Below, piece by piece: positions 31,107-43,785 of a stretch of 64,000 nucleotides of DNA. The stretch's first letter is position 1; the number at the start of each line of letters is the position of its first letter. This DNA is from Puccinellia tenuiflora. Its lineage: Eukaryota; Streptophyta; Magnoliopsida; Poales; Poaceae. Position numbers and translations under genes: made by a program. The notes under the pieces are model-generated. The model was not told the origin of the DNA. It worked only from the letters and a program-made list of their open reading frames with translations, and searched no databases. The stretch spans positions 2,752,799 through 2,816,798 of the forward strand of contig QRDG01000137.1 of the NCBI GenBank assembly GCA_012064385.1, written 5' to 3'.

Positions 31107-33019
31107 TGTTGGGAATATGCCCTAGAGGCAATAATAAAATGGTTTATTAAGCATATTCATGTTTATGATAATAGTTTATTATCCATGCTATAATTGTATT
31201 AAATGGAAACATAATACATGTGTGGAATATAAACACCAGGAGTCCCTAGTGAGCCTCTACAGGACTAGTTCGTTGATCAAGAGATAGTTAGAGTTTCCTA
31301 ACTATGGACTTGTTATAGTAACTTGATAACGGAGTCTCGTCATTGGATGAATGACTTGATGGACATGACCCAAACAATAAAGAGTTGCAATTAATCGTGT
31401 CACAAAAGTTTTGTTCTCAACACTTTTAATATGCCAAATATAGTTTCCTTAGACCATGAGATTATATCACTCCCGTTCACCGGAGGAATACTTTGTGGAC
31501 ATCAAACGTCACTTCGTAACTGGGTGATTATAAAGGTGGCTTTCAGGTATCTCCGATGGTGGGTTGTTGGGTGATATGAATCGAGAGTGGGATTTGTCTC
31601 TCCATGTGACGGAGAAAATATCTCCAGGCCTTCTCGGTAATATAGCATCAAAAGTCTGCAGACAAGTGATTAGGTTGTAATCACCGGGATCCTATATTAT
31701 GGACGAGTAAGAGAACTTGCCGGCAACGAGATTAAACTAGACATGGGGATGTCAACGATTATATCTCGGGCAAGTAAAATATTGTGAGACAAAGGGAATC
31801 ATATATGAGATTAATTGAATCTCCGGCATCGTGGTTCAATCGAGAAAAGGTTTTCGTTGAGTGTATAGGAATTAATATGGGCATCCCGATCCCGCTATTA
31901 ATTGTTGATATGATCATGTCTATGCATTCCCGAACCCGTAGGGTCACACACTTAACGTTCCGATGAAATTAGGTTTTGCGATGAATTAAATGATGAACGA
32001 ATGAATAACGATTCGGAGTCTCGGATGTGACCCCAGACGTCATGAGAGGTTCCGGAGGAGTCCGGAGAATAAGATTCATATATGGAAAGTTGTTTCCGGA
32101 GGTTTCGGAAAAGTTCCGGAAATTATTTGTAGGGTACCGGAAGGTTCCAGAATGTTCTAGAGGGGTCTAGAAGTGGGACCCACATATTGTATGGGGGCCC
32201 ACATGGGCTCAAGGGGTGCAACCACCACCTAGGTATGCCGCACCACATAGGCCCACATGGTCCAATGCGGCTAGGGAAAGGAGGGGGAATCCCACTCCTA
32301 GTTGGACTAGGAGTTGGACCTCCACCCCTTTAGGAAAGGGGGACCAAGGAGGAGTCCTAGTTGGACTCCAACTTGGGGGGCAAGCAAGGGCCGGCCGGCC
32401 CCTTGCCCTAACCCTAGCCGGCCGGCCTCCTATATAAGGAGGGGAGGGGAGGGGTGCGGCACACCCAAGGGTACCACCCCTAGCCGCACCACCTCCTCCA
32501 CCCAAAACCCTAGCCGCGCCACCTCTCTCCCCGAAGGGCTGCCGCGCACCGCCACCTCCACCAAGAGCTGCCGCACCTCCCTAGCCCTAGGGGGCTGCGC
32601 CACCTCCTCCTCTCCTTCTCCTCTCGCTTGGTTTGGCGAAGCCTCGCACGTGGAGATCGTCATCATCACCAGCACTACCGTTGTGCTGCTAAGATCATCA
32701 AGGCCACGTCCTCTCGCTTGCGGGATCAAGGAGTTGACGTCTTCATCAAGCCGTACGTGTGGACACCGCGGAGGTGCTGCCCGTTGCTGCACTTCACCGG
32801 ATTGGATCTCGAGGATAATACATCTCCTCGCGACTAGACGAGTCTACTTGCGGAGATCGACTAGCCAACCCCTGTACTGACAAAACACGTTTGTTGATCT
32901 TCAAGGGTAAGAGATTGGATCTCACCTTCGCTATCTTCATCTAGTAGATCTAGATTTTTGGGGTTTATTCCGCTTGCCGCGTAGGAATTTTTTTTGTTTT
33001 CTATGCTGCGACCCCATCA
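31107..33019 (+). repeat. 5' LTR of the 31-39 kb Copia element
   Basis: 1913 bases, TGTTGGG ... GCGACCCCATCA. The TATA-type CCTATATAAGGAGGGGAGG at about 32429-32447 is a good promoter candidate; the R/U5 part downstream contains ORFs that are not genes. Confidence 0.95.
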
Positions 33020-33020
33020 G

Positions 33021-33033
33021 TGGTATCAGAGCC
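33021..33033 (+). other. Primer-binding site, initiator tRNA-Met type
   Basis: TGGTATCAGAGCC one base after the LTR end CCATCA. Confidence 0.9.
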
Positions 33034-34287
33034 TAGATCTATTAGTAGATGTTGGTGCGATTAGAACACAAGGAGTTGTGGGCGTTGATATTTTATGTTG
33101 ATACCTTCTAGCGTGCACTTTGCATCTTTGCGGTATTGTGAGATTGAATCGGTCCGGACAAACCTTACTCGTCCACGCACGAGAGACCGGTTCCACGACT
33201 GACATGCAACTTGTTTTGCATAAGTGGCTGGTGGGTGTCTGTTTCTCTTGCTTTAGTGAGGGTGCAATTTTCAATGGAAGGCCTTTCAAAAGGATGAGTA
33301 AATAAGCAACTATTATATCACCGTTGTGGTTTTGAGTAGATTAGAACGGTTCTATCTCGTTGACCGAAGCCACGTAAAAATTGCATAAAAAAAGTAGAGG
33401 ACGTCTAACTTGTTTTTGCAGAGGGGGTCATGTGATGTGATATGGCCAATATGCGATTTGTGATAATGTATGCAATGATCATGTTTGTAATTTTTCGCGA
33501 CTTGCATGTCGACGAGTACGGCAACCGGCAGGAGCCATATGGTTGTCTATTATTTTATGTGACATGCGGGTCATTAAATCACCATGTAATTGCTTTACTT
33601 TATTGCTAAGAGTAGCATTAGTTGTAGTTGCAATAGTTGGTGGACAACCATGGTGATGGCGCCAAGACGATGGAGATCATGCCGGTGATGGAGATCATGC
33701 CGGTGCTTTGGAGATGGAGATCGAAAGCATAAGAAGAAAGGCCATATCATATCACAATTATTGAATTGCATGTGATGTTAATCCTTTTATACACCTTATT
33801 GCTATGCTTAGATATGATCGCGACGGTAGCATGATAAGGTGATCTCTCATGTTAATATCAAGATAATTAAGTGTTCTCCCCTAGTATGCACCTGTTGAGA
33901 AAGTTCGTCGTTTCGAAGCATCACGTGATGATCGGGTGTGATAGATTCAACGTTCACATACAACGGGTGTAAGCCAGTTTACACATGCGAAAATACTACG
34001 GTTGTCTTGACGAGCCTAGCATGTACAGACATGGCCTTGGGAACACGGAACCGAAAGGTTAAACACGAGTCATATGAATGATATGATCAACACTGAGTTG
34101 TTCACCATTGAAGCTACATTACCTCACGTGATGATCGGTTGTGGTGTAGTGGATTTGGATCGTGTGTCACTAAACAACCAGAGAGATGTTGAGTTTAGTG
34201 GGAGTTCATATAGTAATTTGATTAAGATGAACTAAAATTATCATAAACAAGTGTCCTAAAGATGTCTTTGCGAAATCCTTGTAGATC

Positions 34288-34917
34288 ATGGCCGACTACA
34301 GTAGTATGTTTCTTGCTGAGGAGCTGCGTCTCGATGGGTCAAACTTTGCTGAGTGGTACATGCGTCTGAGAGAAGTCCTACACACCAACAGTGAGCTCTA
34401 CGTGATAGATGAACCTTTAGAAGAATGTCCTGATATTTCTGCAAACTATGAGGAGTACATGGAGTGGTACGAACAAAAGACCACCTACTTGAAAGTCGAG
34501 TGGTTGATGTGCACCTTCATGGATTCTAACCTTGGTAGAAAATTTGGAAACTTGAGCGCAATGGAGATTGTCGATGAGTTGAAAAGAAGGTTCATAGCAC
34601 AAGCTAGAGTTGCAAGGTTTGAATGCTTAGATGAATTTCTTTCAACTAAGATGGAAGAAAACACTTGCTTGGAACAACACCTGAGGAAGATGCACAGGTT
34701 GTATTACACTCTGGTGGATGTTTGGAACCATGAGATAACTGACGAGATGGCAATAGATGGGGTGCTGCGCTCGCTTCCCCCCAGCTATAAGAATTATGTC
34801 AGGGACTATGTCATGGGAAGGGATTCGATCACTTTCTGTGAGTTTATTTCCCGGCTGCGTCATGTCAAAGTGGAACCCATAGCAGGAGAAGTAGTCAATG
34901 CAGAAGGTATATTTTGA
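34288..34917 (+). CDS. gag: Copia gag-type protein (gag_2/UBN2-like), intact 209 residues
   Basis: Starts at ATG 34288 after a leader of about 1.25 kb. The sequence MADYSSMFLAEELRLDGSNF, then AEWYMRLREVLHTNSELYVI, ARVARFECLDEFLSTKM, LEQHLRKMHRLYYTLVDVW and LPPSYKNYVRDYVMG follow the plant Copia gag pattern (L-G-NY/F-W, then 'LxxHLxxM', then 'LPxSY'). It stops at 34917 before any zinc knuckle, so the nucleocapsid half is missing and no protease follows. It could assemble particles only with help from a complete relative. Confidence 0.85.
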   Translation: MADYSSMFLAEELRLDGSNFAEWYMRLREVLHTNSELYVIDEPLEECPDISANYEEYMEWYEQKTTYLKVEWLMCTFMDSNLGRKFGNLSAMEIVDELKRRFIAQARVARFECLDEFLSTKMEENTCLEQHLRKMHRLYYTLVDVWNHEITDEMAIDGVLRSLPPSYKNYVRDYVMGRDSITFCEFISRLRHVKVEPIAGEVVNAEGIF

Positions 34918-37718
34918 TATACTAGTTATAAATGTTTAAATGTCCCATCTACACTTGTGGTGAGCTAAGTATTTGATACTTGTGCTGTTTTGTGAAAACA
35001 GGGCCTGCCGTTTGAGAAGTGCATGGAGGGACTGAGTGGATTTCGCGGGAAGATGGCAATCAAGGAGTTGATGCTGGCGATATTTCACTTCTACATTTAT
35101 CGTTTTTAAATTAGAGGATTTGAATGAGTTTTGTAATCGAATTAAGTGTGATCTTAAATTAGTGTGTCTCGGTTTGTGAGACGGTCATTCATGTTAAAGA
35201 CAAGTGGTTGTTCTATTTTCATGAGTAATCCTTTTTGGAGATCACGTTTCGATTATGAGATTATTGTCCTTTGTTAGATTTAAACGATAATTAGTTAAAC
35301 ACTTATAAAATGAAGCATGCTAAAATGTCCAATACTTGATGATGAGTTTTTTTTGTTTTTAATTGTGCTATAGTGTTGAGGAGCATTGGATGCGCATCAT
35401 CATATAGCATGGTTAAAATGCCATTTTCTGAAAATGCCATGAGTAGCTGGAGAATAAACACAAGTGTTGGTTGAAACTTTCCAGTTAATAAGAAACATCA
35501 TTTTCTATACTTTGTCATGGATGAGTAAATAGGTGTATTTATTCGTGTCATGATGAGATCGTAGAAGTAAAGGATATTGATTTAACAAGATAATTGAGTC
35601 TTTTCGATTTGATCAAAAGAGACAAAATATTTGAGTTATTGTTTAGTATGAAGACTTGTGACAAGTGTTATCACAAATTACAATATTTAGAGATTATTCA
35701 AAGTGTTTTGATAAACCTAAAGTATTGTAGTCACATTATATTTGATATTATGTGGTCATGAAGATGGGATTTGAATTAAGGTTTTATTTGTGTCATTTAG
35801 ATTTATTTTGATAACACTCTGTTTTAAATAAAGGATCTATTTAATGATTTGCGTTTCGCATATGAGTTATGTGAAATAGTGGTTTCAATAATTATGAGAT
35901 AATTAGAAGCCATAGCAAATGAAGTTTTGTAATATATTCATATGAGATTATGAATAGAGATTCCACAATGTGAGACTAAAAGGGACAAACCAATGTGTTT
36001 GGTTGTGTTAAGTATTTTAGTGGTTTTATCGTGAAATGGTTTCATGGATAAAAGAATTGTTGGAATAAATTGAGAAAGCCAAAACCTTGGATTTTTATGT
36101 ATCAAGTGGCACATATGGAAAGTGCTGTGTTGGTTAAAAACTTGACACATAAAGAATTTAATGATGGTGATCATTGAATTTTGGTTTAGCTTGTCTAAAG
36201 AGCAGTGGGATTCAAAAATATGAAATATGTCAAAAGTTGCAAATAATATTCATGATTTACTTGTCATGTTTGAGAAACAAGACATACCTACAAAACTACA
36301 AAAGAAGAAATAGAAACTTTAAATACGAAAGTGACTAAGAGTCATCCTATGTTAAGTTTAAATCACAAAGTAATTGTTACTTGATTTTGTGAAAAGAATG
36401 TTTCACATATTTATCTTGCAAAGAGTTTGTGTAGAATAAATAAAACTTAAAGCTAGCAAGGTGCTGGCGTTTCGTATATGAGTTCTCGAATCTTAAGAGT
36501 TAAGAAATTTTGGAGGAGTCCAAAGTATCGAGAAAGTGCATAAGAAACTGAGTGGGATCTAATTAACATATGTGGAGACATATATTAAGTTAGAGCAGAA
36601 AACTAATTTCCTAATCAAAATATGTGGTGACATATGTTTGAGTGGGAACTAGTTAATCATGGTCAAATATAAAGATAACATATTTCTGAGTGGGAGCCAA
36701 AGTGGCTTCACAATTTAATATGTGTATGGTGTATATTTGAGTGGGAGTTTACAACATCGTGTTTGAATGAAATGGAGATTTCGTGAATGTTGTAAACATT
36801 GTCATGGACCAATGCATAACTTGTGAAGTTAGTTAGAACGTCAAATATTCATGGAGATGGATGTATCTATGGAGGATAGATAAGTTTGATAAACATTAAA
36901 GTCAGGATGTTTCAACCTAAACAAGTTTTGAAGGAGTTCAAAGTAAAACAAGAGAAGAATGGTTCATCTCCTTGTAAGAAATAGGTGAAGCATTGAGTTG
37001 AGAACTCAGTACAAAATTGATGGTTGGAGGATATGTTAGAATTAACTATGAATTGTTCATAGGTCTGAACATATAAGAACCATGTGTTTGTATCTGACGA
37101 TATGTGACCCAAGTTCTTGATTGTAAGAACATGTTAAATGAGGAGTCATTTTTCATGAATTTGAGATGAATTTAGAAAATGGTAGACTTAGTTGAAGTCT
37201 TAAAGCCAAACTAAATTGGAGATCTTTTAAAATCAGAGCAGCGCAGCGAAAGCATGATCGGAAATATCGAAGTGACATGTACACTGTCGATTTGTTAAGT
37301 CTACAACATATAGGAGTATATGATTAATTCAAGGATTAAAATAAGATATAATATTTTGGTTTGAGAAAGTTGTTTCAAGATTGAGTGAGTTCCGGATGCA
37401 TATACTATGAGAAAGTCCATTTGACTGATCATACGTCATATAGGCTCACTCTATAACCAAACATATTATATGCATTATATGATAATGAGTTTTATCATGG
37501 GATGATAGGAATTTTATCATGTGATGATAAAGTAATGTCAAATTAGGTGACAGTTACAATTATTGCAAAGGACATAGAGAACTATAAAGTACAGAGCACG
37601 GACAAAACCTCTTCCACAAGAAAACATGATCAGCACTAAGACTTCGTGAGTGTGACTCCATGGGTGTTAGATCGAGGAAATGTAAACTAGATTATTGACT
37701 CTAGTGCAAGTGGGAGAC
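34918..37718 (+). other. Non-coding interior of the Copia element
   Basis: 2.8 kb of AT-rich sequence with no pol motif. It contains repeated short phrases such as GAGTGGGA(A/G) and CATATGTGG (about 36550-36760). It ends in the polypurine tract AGTGGGAGAC at 37709-37718. I see no gene. Confidence 0.6.
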
Positions 37719-39633
37719 TATTGGGAATATGCCCTAGAGGACATAATAAAAATGGTTTATTAAGCATATTCATGTTTATGATAATAGTTTATTATCCATG
37801 CTATAATTGTATTAAATGGAAACATAATACATGTGTGGAATATAAACACCAGGAGTCCCTAGTGAGCCTCTACAGGTCTAGTTCGTTGATCAAGAGATAG
37901 TTAGAGTTTCCTAACTATGGACTTGTTATAGTCACTTGATAACGGAGTCTCGTCATTGGATGATTGACTTGATGGACATGACCCAAACAATAAAGAGTTG
38001 CAATTAATCGTGTCACAAAAGTTTTGTTCTCAAAACTTTTAATATGCCAAATATAGTTTCCTTAGACCATGAGATTATATCACTCCCGTTCACCGGAGGA
38101 ATACTTTGTGGACATCAAATGTTACTTCGTAACTGGGTGATTATAAAGGTGGCTTTCAGGTATCTCCGATGGTGGGTTGTTGGGTGATATGAATCGAGAG
38201 TGGGATTTGTCCCTCCATGTGACGGAGAAAATATCTCCAGGCCTTCTCGTTAATATAGCATCAAAAGTCTACAGACAAGTGATTAGGTTGTAATCACCGG
38301 GATCCTATATTATGGACGAGTAAAGAGAACTTGCCGGCAACGAGATTAAACTAGACATGGGGATGTCAACGATTATATCTCGGGAAAGTAAAATATCGTG
38401 AGACAAAGGGAATCATATATGAGATTAATTGAATCTCCAGCATCATGGTTCAATCGAGAAAAGGTTTTCGTTGAGTGTATAGGAATTAATATGGGCATTC
38501 CGGTCCCGGTATTAATTATTGATATGATCATGTCTATGCATTCCCGAACCCGTAGGGTCACACACTTAACGTTCCAATGAAATTAGGTTTTATGATGAAT
38601 TAAATGATGAAACGAATGAATAATGATTCGGAGTCTCGGATGTGATCCCGGACGTCACGAGAGGTTCCGGAGGAGTCCGGAGAATAAGATTCATATATGG
38701 AAAGTTGTTTCCAGAGGTTTCGGAAAAGTTCCGGAAATTATTTGTAGGGTACCGGAAGGTTCCGGAATGTTCTAGAGGGGTCTAGAAGTGGCACCCACAT
38801 ATTGTATGGGGGCCCACATGGGCTAAAGGGGTGCAGCCACCACCTAGGTATGTCGCACCACCTAGGCCCACATGGGCCAATGCGGCTAGGGAAAGAAGGG
38901 GGGAATCCCACTCCTAGTTGGACTAGGAGTTGGACCTCCACCCCTTTAGGAAAGGGGGCCCAAGGAGGAGTCCTAGTTGAACTCCAACTTGGCGGGCAAG
39001 AAAGGGCCGGCCGGCCCCTTGCCCTAACCCTAGCCGGCCGGCCTCCTATATAAGGAGGGGAGGGGAGGGGTGCGGCACACCCAAGGGTACCACCCCTAGC
39101 CGCACCACCTCCTCCACGCAAAACCCTAGCCGCGCCACCTCTCTCCCCGGAGGGCTGCCGCGCACCGCCACCTCCACCAAGAGCTGCAGCACCTCCCTAG
39201 CCCTAGGGGCTGCACCACCTCCTCCTCTCCTTCTCCTCTCGCTTGGTTTGGCGAAGCCTCGCACGTGGAGATCGTCATCATCACCGGCACTACCGTCGTG
39301 CTGCTGAATCATCAAGGCCACGTCCTCTCGCTTGCGGGATCAAGGAGTTGACGTCTTCATCAAGCCGTACGTGTGGACACCGCGGAGGTGCTGCCCGTTG
39401 CTGCACTTCACCGGATTGGATCTCGAGGATAATACATCTCCTCGCGACTAGACGAGTCTAGTTGCGGGGATCGACTAACCAACCCCTGCACCGACAAAAC
39501 ATGTTTGTTGATCTTCAAGGGTAAGAGATTGGATCTCACCTTCGCTATCTTCATCTAGTAGATCTAGATCCTTGGGGTTTATTCCGCTTGCCGCGTAGGA
39601 AATTTTTTTGTTTTCTATGCTGCGACCCCATCA
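37719..39633 (+). repeat. 3' LTR of the 31-39 kb Copia element
   Basis: 1915 bases, matching 31107-33019 almost base for base. The first bases read TATTGGG instead of TGTTGGG, so the canonical TG end has been lost by a G-to-A change. It ends CCCCATCA directly before the TSD. Confidence 0.95.
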
Positions 39634-39638
39634 CTTCT

Positions 39639-40138
39639 ATGCTTACTCGGCTCTGGCAAAGCCGGAGCATGCCTTTGTCCCCGACGTGCGCCTTGTTCTG
39701 GCAAAACTATGGCTGCACCTCGTCCTCGACGGTTCGTACTGCGTCGTCTCCGGCATCGGCATCCTCGACGACTGCCTCGACGCGTCTCCGTCCTCTTCAC
39801 GCGCACTATGCGCCTGCGGCTTCATGTGCGTCTACCTCGACACCGGCTACCCGACCACGACATCGACCACGGCGACCCCTCGCACGGCTACCATGACCAA
39901 GGCTACACCACCCAACGCACTCGGCTCCCTCGACATGGGCACAAAGGGCTATCACCTCGCTTGAGCTCCTCACCAGCTTCCTCTACAGTCCAAGCATCGC
40001 GTCATCGACACCGTCCACGACGTTCCCGCTCCTACTGTGGGGGATGTCAACTTAGTGGTTCTTCCTCGGCTTATCTCCAGTCTGACCGTCCGCAACGCTC
40101 CAGTTGTTCACGACGCTACCGCTACGACTGCGGAGGGA
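39639..40138 (+). mobile_element. Right half of the Copia-type remnant
   Basis: Continues the frame from 31106 through FYAYSALAKPEHAFVPDV to a stop at 39964. It then runs to a polypurine tract (CTGCGGAGGGA) directly before the LTR at 40139. CGA/CTA-rich composition matches 30855-31106. Confidence 0.5.
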
Positions 40139-40313
40139 TGTTAGAGTATACGTGTACGGTCAGTTATGGTAGTATAGGATACAGTTAGGATCCGTGTCCA
40201 TCTATTCCCTAACTTGTCTTGTAATCCTAGTCGGTCTGCTGTACGCCTATATATACTCGCGCCTGAGGCTCAATAATACATCCAACATATTACGCCAACT
40301 CTCTCGTTCTACA
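40139..40313 (+). repeat. Short 3' LTR of the Copia-type remnant
   Basis: 175 bases, TGTTAGAGTATACGTG ... CGTTCTACA, preceded by a purine tract. It contains a TATA-type CCTATATATACTCGC at about 40248 and AATAATACA near the end. Short LTR with TGTTAGA start is typical of small plant Copia families. No partner LTR is in the window. Confidence 0.65.
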
Positions 40314-40315
40314 AG

Positions 40316-40800
40316 GAACAGCGTGCGTGGGAGGTGTGAAGAGGTCATCCTGCATGTAGTCAGGATCCTTCATGGAACACACTAGTTTCCAAACATCAAC
40401 TGCGTACGTAAAGCATCCCTCCAACATCCTGGCTTGCAGCACCACTAGCTAGTTTCAGGCTGGCAGCCATTTACTAGTCCGTCATGAGTTTCTACCTGTC
40501 GATGGATCCCCTTTTGACGGGTGATCTCTTCAAGTATTAGAGAAACTCCTGATGTCTTCCAAGCCTATGTACAATACTAGCTACTTGCTTTGGTATTTCT
40601 TTCTGGCCTCTATAGGAAGCAACACTCCCATGAGTTAATTTATTGGCTTTCATCATGGAGCTCTTGATGTTGCTATTATAGTCCAAAAGGAAAGGAATGG
40701 TTCTCGCGGTTGTTCAGCACGTATGAAGTATTCAATAGTTCGCTGGCACTCCCTGCTACAGAACTTAATTAACACCCAACTGGAAGTGAAAAAAGAAGGA
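40316..40800 (+). repeat. Low-copy segment, copy 1 of a duplicated pair
   Basis: Matches 62066-63330 in the same orientation in two blocks (about 40316-40372 and 40495-40790). Shared phrases are CTGCATGTAGTC, CTTCATGGAACA, GTCGATGGATCC, ACTCCTGATGTCTTCCA and GGTTGTTCAGCA-type sequence, with many substitutions. No protein is recognised. Confidence 0.7.
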
Positions 40801-42226
40801 ATATGACATCCTAGTTCCGTGGAAGTATCTATATATTTTAATTGTTTTCTCCAGGTCCAGTTAGAAAAATAGTACCAACAATAAGATAATATATATGTTC
40901 CATCAATTTTCCAACTGGCTATGGTACTATTGCAGTAGAGGTACAGACGCTTCCATTTTCAAATTTGTCTATGTTATCACAACGTACACTTTGCGTTGAA
41001 GAAGTCAAAGATTCCAATAGAAAATTAAGATACAAAATTGCAGAGCAGAACAGTCAAGGTGCTAAATTATAAGCGTAGGTAATAACTAAACTTGGCAAGC
41101 AGTGTTTATGGTCAACAACTTCCAATATATAAACAATGTTGTTCAAATCCCAGGGTGCAGAAAATGTTATTTGGCCGTCTAGCAAATGTAATTCTACATC
41201 ATATCATATTCAAAAGGTTTCAAGTTCATGACCCATCTAATGTATTTTATAATAAAAAATGCAGCCTGTTTTCCACGTTTAGTCCCCAGGAAGCCAAGGG
41301 TAAGTTATAGTGTAGAAGTATACATGGGTCATTGTCAATAATTATATTTTAGTTCGGGCTTTTAAATGAGCCGGTTAGATGCACAAATCTTACAAAGTGG
41401 TGACGTGACGAGTATACATATGCCAAGAGGCGACCTCGTACATACCAAATCGAAGAGGCAATGATGTACGCATGTTCCGCGGGGCAATGGGATTATGTCT
41501 AAACTACATTTTTTGAATTAAAGATGCATTTTACAGTTTTCTTGCTTCTCGAAATTTATTGAATGGTTTGATGAGTGAAATGTACTACAATTGCTTAACT
41601 TATTTGCAGCCAAACTAATTCATGAATGATGTGGTTTCTTACTTTGCATAACGATATGCTACGGTGCTAGTGTCAAATCTCGGGCAAGTTTTTGCATCCA
41701 GAAAATAACGCTCCACTCCTATGAGGTTTGATTTTTGTGCAATAATCGCTTGATTTGTCCTTTTTAGCATCCATTGGTGCATGTTTTGATTAATTAAAGG
41801 AGAAGACAAAACAATGTACGAGCAATGTCACGAATCCCGAGAGCTGATTCTTTTCTCTCAAAGGAGCATGTTCTCTTTAGTTTGTAAATTTCAAGAACCT
41901 CAGTTAAAACTTCCAAGAAATGTAGAAAACAATTAGGCATGTAGGCATTAGAAAGGGTCTTCTGCCAACAAATTTCATGGAAAAAAATACATTGATCTGA
42001 GAAATTAAAAAAACTGGTAACTAGAGTAACATTGTTTGGATTTGAAAAGGTGGTTAATTTATTGTTCTTGCACAACATGCAATTGAGTCACGATTTTCAC
42101 AGAACTTGAATCCTGGAAATGAACTTGAGTTATGTGTATGTGAAAATGTTCTTGGATAATGTTTTACACATGCAATATTTTATATTGAAAAGAAGAATGT
42201 GCTCCTGTGCACACTTGGAAGTTATC
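40801..42226. other. No gene recognised; AT-rich spacer
   Basis: 1.4 kb of low-copy-looking AT-rich sequence before the CACTA insertion. No ORF here has a recognisable domain and no terminal repeats are seen. Confidence 0.4.
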
Positions 42227-42229
42227 GCG

Positions 42230-42470
42230 CACTAGTGGAAAATGGGGCACTAGTCCCGGTTCCAGAGGGCCTCTAGTTCCGGTTGGGCAACCGGGACTAG
42301 CCAATCGGGACTAGAGGCCTCCACCCCCTCTAGTCCCGGTTGTCCACGAACCGGGATAAGAGGCCCTCCCACGTGGCCACGGAGGAGCTCGCGGGGCTGG
42401 AGACCTTGAGTCCCGGTACGTAACACGAACCGGGACTAACTTTAGTCCTTTTTTTTTCTTTTCGAATATT
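42230..42470. repeat. Left terminal and subterminal repeats of the CACTA element
   Basis: CACTAGTGGAAA followed by alternating TAGTCCCGGTT and AACCGGGACTA motifs to about 42440. In En/Spm elements such subterminal motifs bind the TnpA-type protein. Confidence 0.85.
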
Positions 42471-42779
42471 TTGCAGGGTTTGAGGTTTAGGGGTTTCGGA
42501 TGGTTTCTATTGTACGGGGATCACGTTGATACGCCAAAAACGCGTTTTGGTATATATAAAAATTATATTACTACACGAAGATCACGTTGATGCATATATA
42601 TAACACATACAAATAAAGTAGTACATGAAGATCACGTTTCCGTATGAAATACTTAATTACATGGAGATCATCACTAGTACATGGAGATCACTTATGTCGG
42701 TAGTAGTACTCTCCATTTTCAGGTATGACCTCCGCAAGGAGAAATCCCGTTAATTCCTCCGCAATTGTTTTTATGCGGT

Positions 42780-43700
42780 CATTTGGTAGGAGGGCGTTCC
42801 GCTTCCTTGCAACCTTTAAAAGAAGGAGAAAAACAATTATGAATGGAACTCAACACAATTGATGGTAACAAAATAAAATTGTGAATAATGTTTACGTACC
42901 TCTTTATTTATTCGATTATTGAATTTCTTAGTGGTCCTCATTTGAATGAACTCGCAAACGTAGTATCCACATAAGTGGGTCCCGGTTGGCTGTTCCAGAC
43001 ACCACTGTTCGAGAATAGAATTCAATCAAATTAAGCTTGATAATGGTATTGAAACTAGAATTAAAGAGATGCGCGGATCTAGGTAGTACTACTTACCTTG
43101 TTCAGAGACCATATCAGCTTCGGTTTCCATTGACCGGGTTCTTCCTTGATAAACGATTCCCAAACTCTGCCCGGCAAAGAAACTGAACAAAAGAGTTATT
43201 AATTACTTGGTATCATGAAATTAACGAAAGAGGCCGATATAGTGCGATTAGAATTTAAATTACCCTTTGATCATATCAAAGCAGCTCTTGTATTCTTTAG
43301 GATGTCTCCTCAATGAGTCTAGGACCTCAATTTCTCCAGCATCAATTTTAATGACCGTAACAATATTGTGGAAGCTGCACGTTTATATACGCAGTCATGC
43401 ATAACTCATCAATTACACTTAAGATCGGATGAGCAAACATAGAATGCGTGCAAGAAAGTAACACTTACTTGAAGTTGTAAGGAAGAAGTATTTCTTTTTT
43501 GTTACGTTGTCGCTTGAAACATCTTAACAATGTCTCCTTTACTTCCTCGGGTTTGTCTTCTATGTTCACTTCATGAACTTTATCCGGGTCAATGAACCCA
43601 ACGTCCGAGATCAGTCCTTCCCTTTTATAATCGAGCATCTTCATTCTGCATAAATATCGTACCAAAGATTATAGAACGAGCTGAGCTAAAGACTTCAATT
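42780..43700 (-). pseudogene. ULP1-type cysteine protease domain at the end of CACTA ORF2
   Basis: Several minus-strand exons: about 43484-43665 (KMLDYKREGLISDVGFIDPD ... LLPYNF), about 43267-43373 (FHNIVTVIKIDAGEIEVLDS, with the catalytic His and Asp), about 43098-43190 (ESFIKEEPGQWKPKLIW) and about 42840-43010 (QPTGTHLCGYYVCEF, with the catalytic Cys). The His-Asp-Cys order and the 'GTHLCGYYVCEF' box are those of SUMO-protease-like (C48) domains commonly fused to plant CACTA ORF2. Introns between blocks have GT/AG-like borders. All three catalytic residues survive, but the upstream gene is interrupted. Confidence 0.75.
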
Positions 43701-43785
43701 ACAGAAATAAATCACTTACAGACAAAGCTTATGATGATATGATGTGAACTGGGGATCCCGATCTTTCGATGAGAGAGGATAACTA

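Larger units (their letters stand above)
31107..39633 (+). mobile_element. Copia retrotransposon of BARE/Angela group, gag only, TSD CTTCT
   Basis: 8527 bases between perfect TSDs CTTCT (31102-31106 and 39634-39638). Two 1.91 kb LTRs are nearly identical, with a TGGTATCAGAGCC primer site after the first and AGTGGGAGAC before the second. The interior holds one intact gag-type ORF and no protease, integrase or RT. LTR start TGTTGGGAATATGCCCTAG and GTTCCGGA-rich 3' half are those of the BARE/WIS/Angela group. Non-autonomous; it sits in the Copia-type remnant 30855-40313. Confidence 0.9.

Noticed and set aside
32209..32880. Pro/Arg/Gly-rich ORFs in the Copia LTR (and the same at 38738-39461)
   Set aside because: They occur at the same place in both LTRs, lie across promoter and R region, and have no domain.
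41092..41310. Small ORF in the spacer before the CACTA
   Set aside because: 72 codons, AT-rich, no domain, no start or splice context; not distinguishable from chance.
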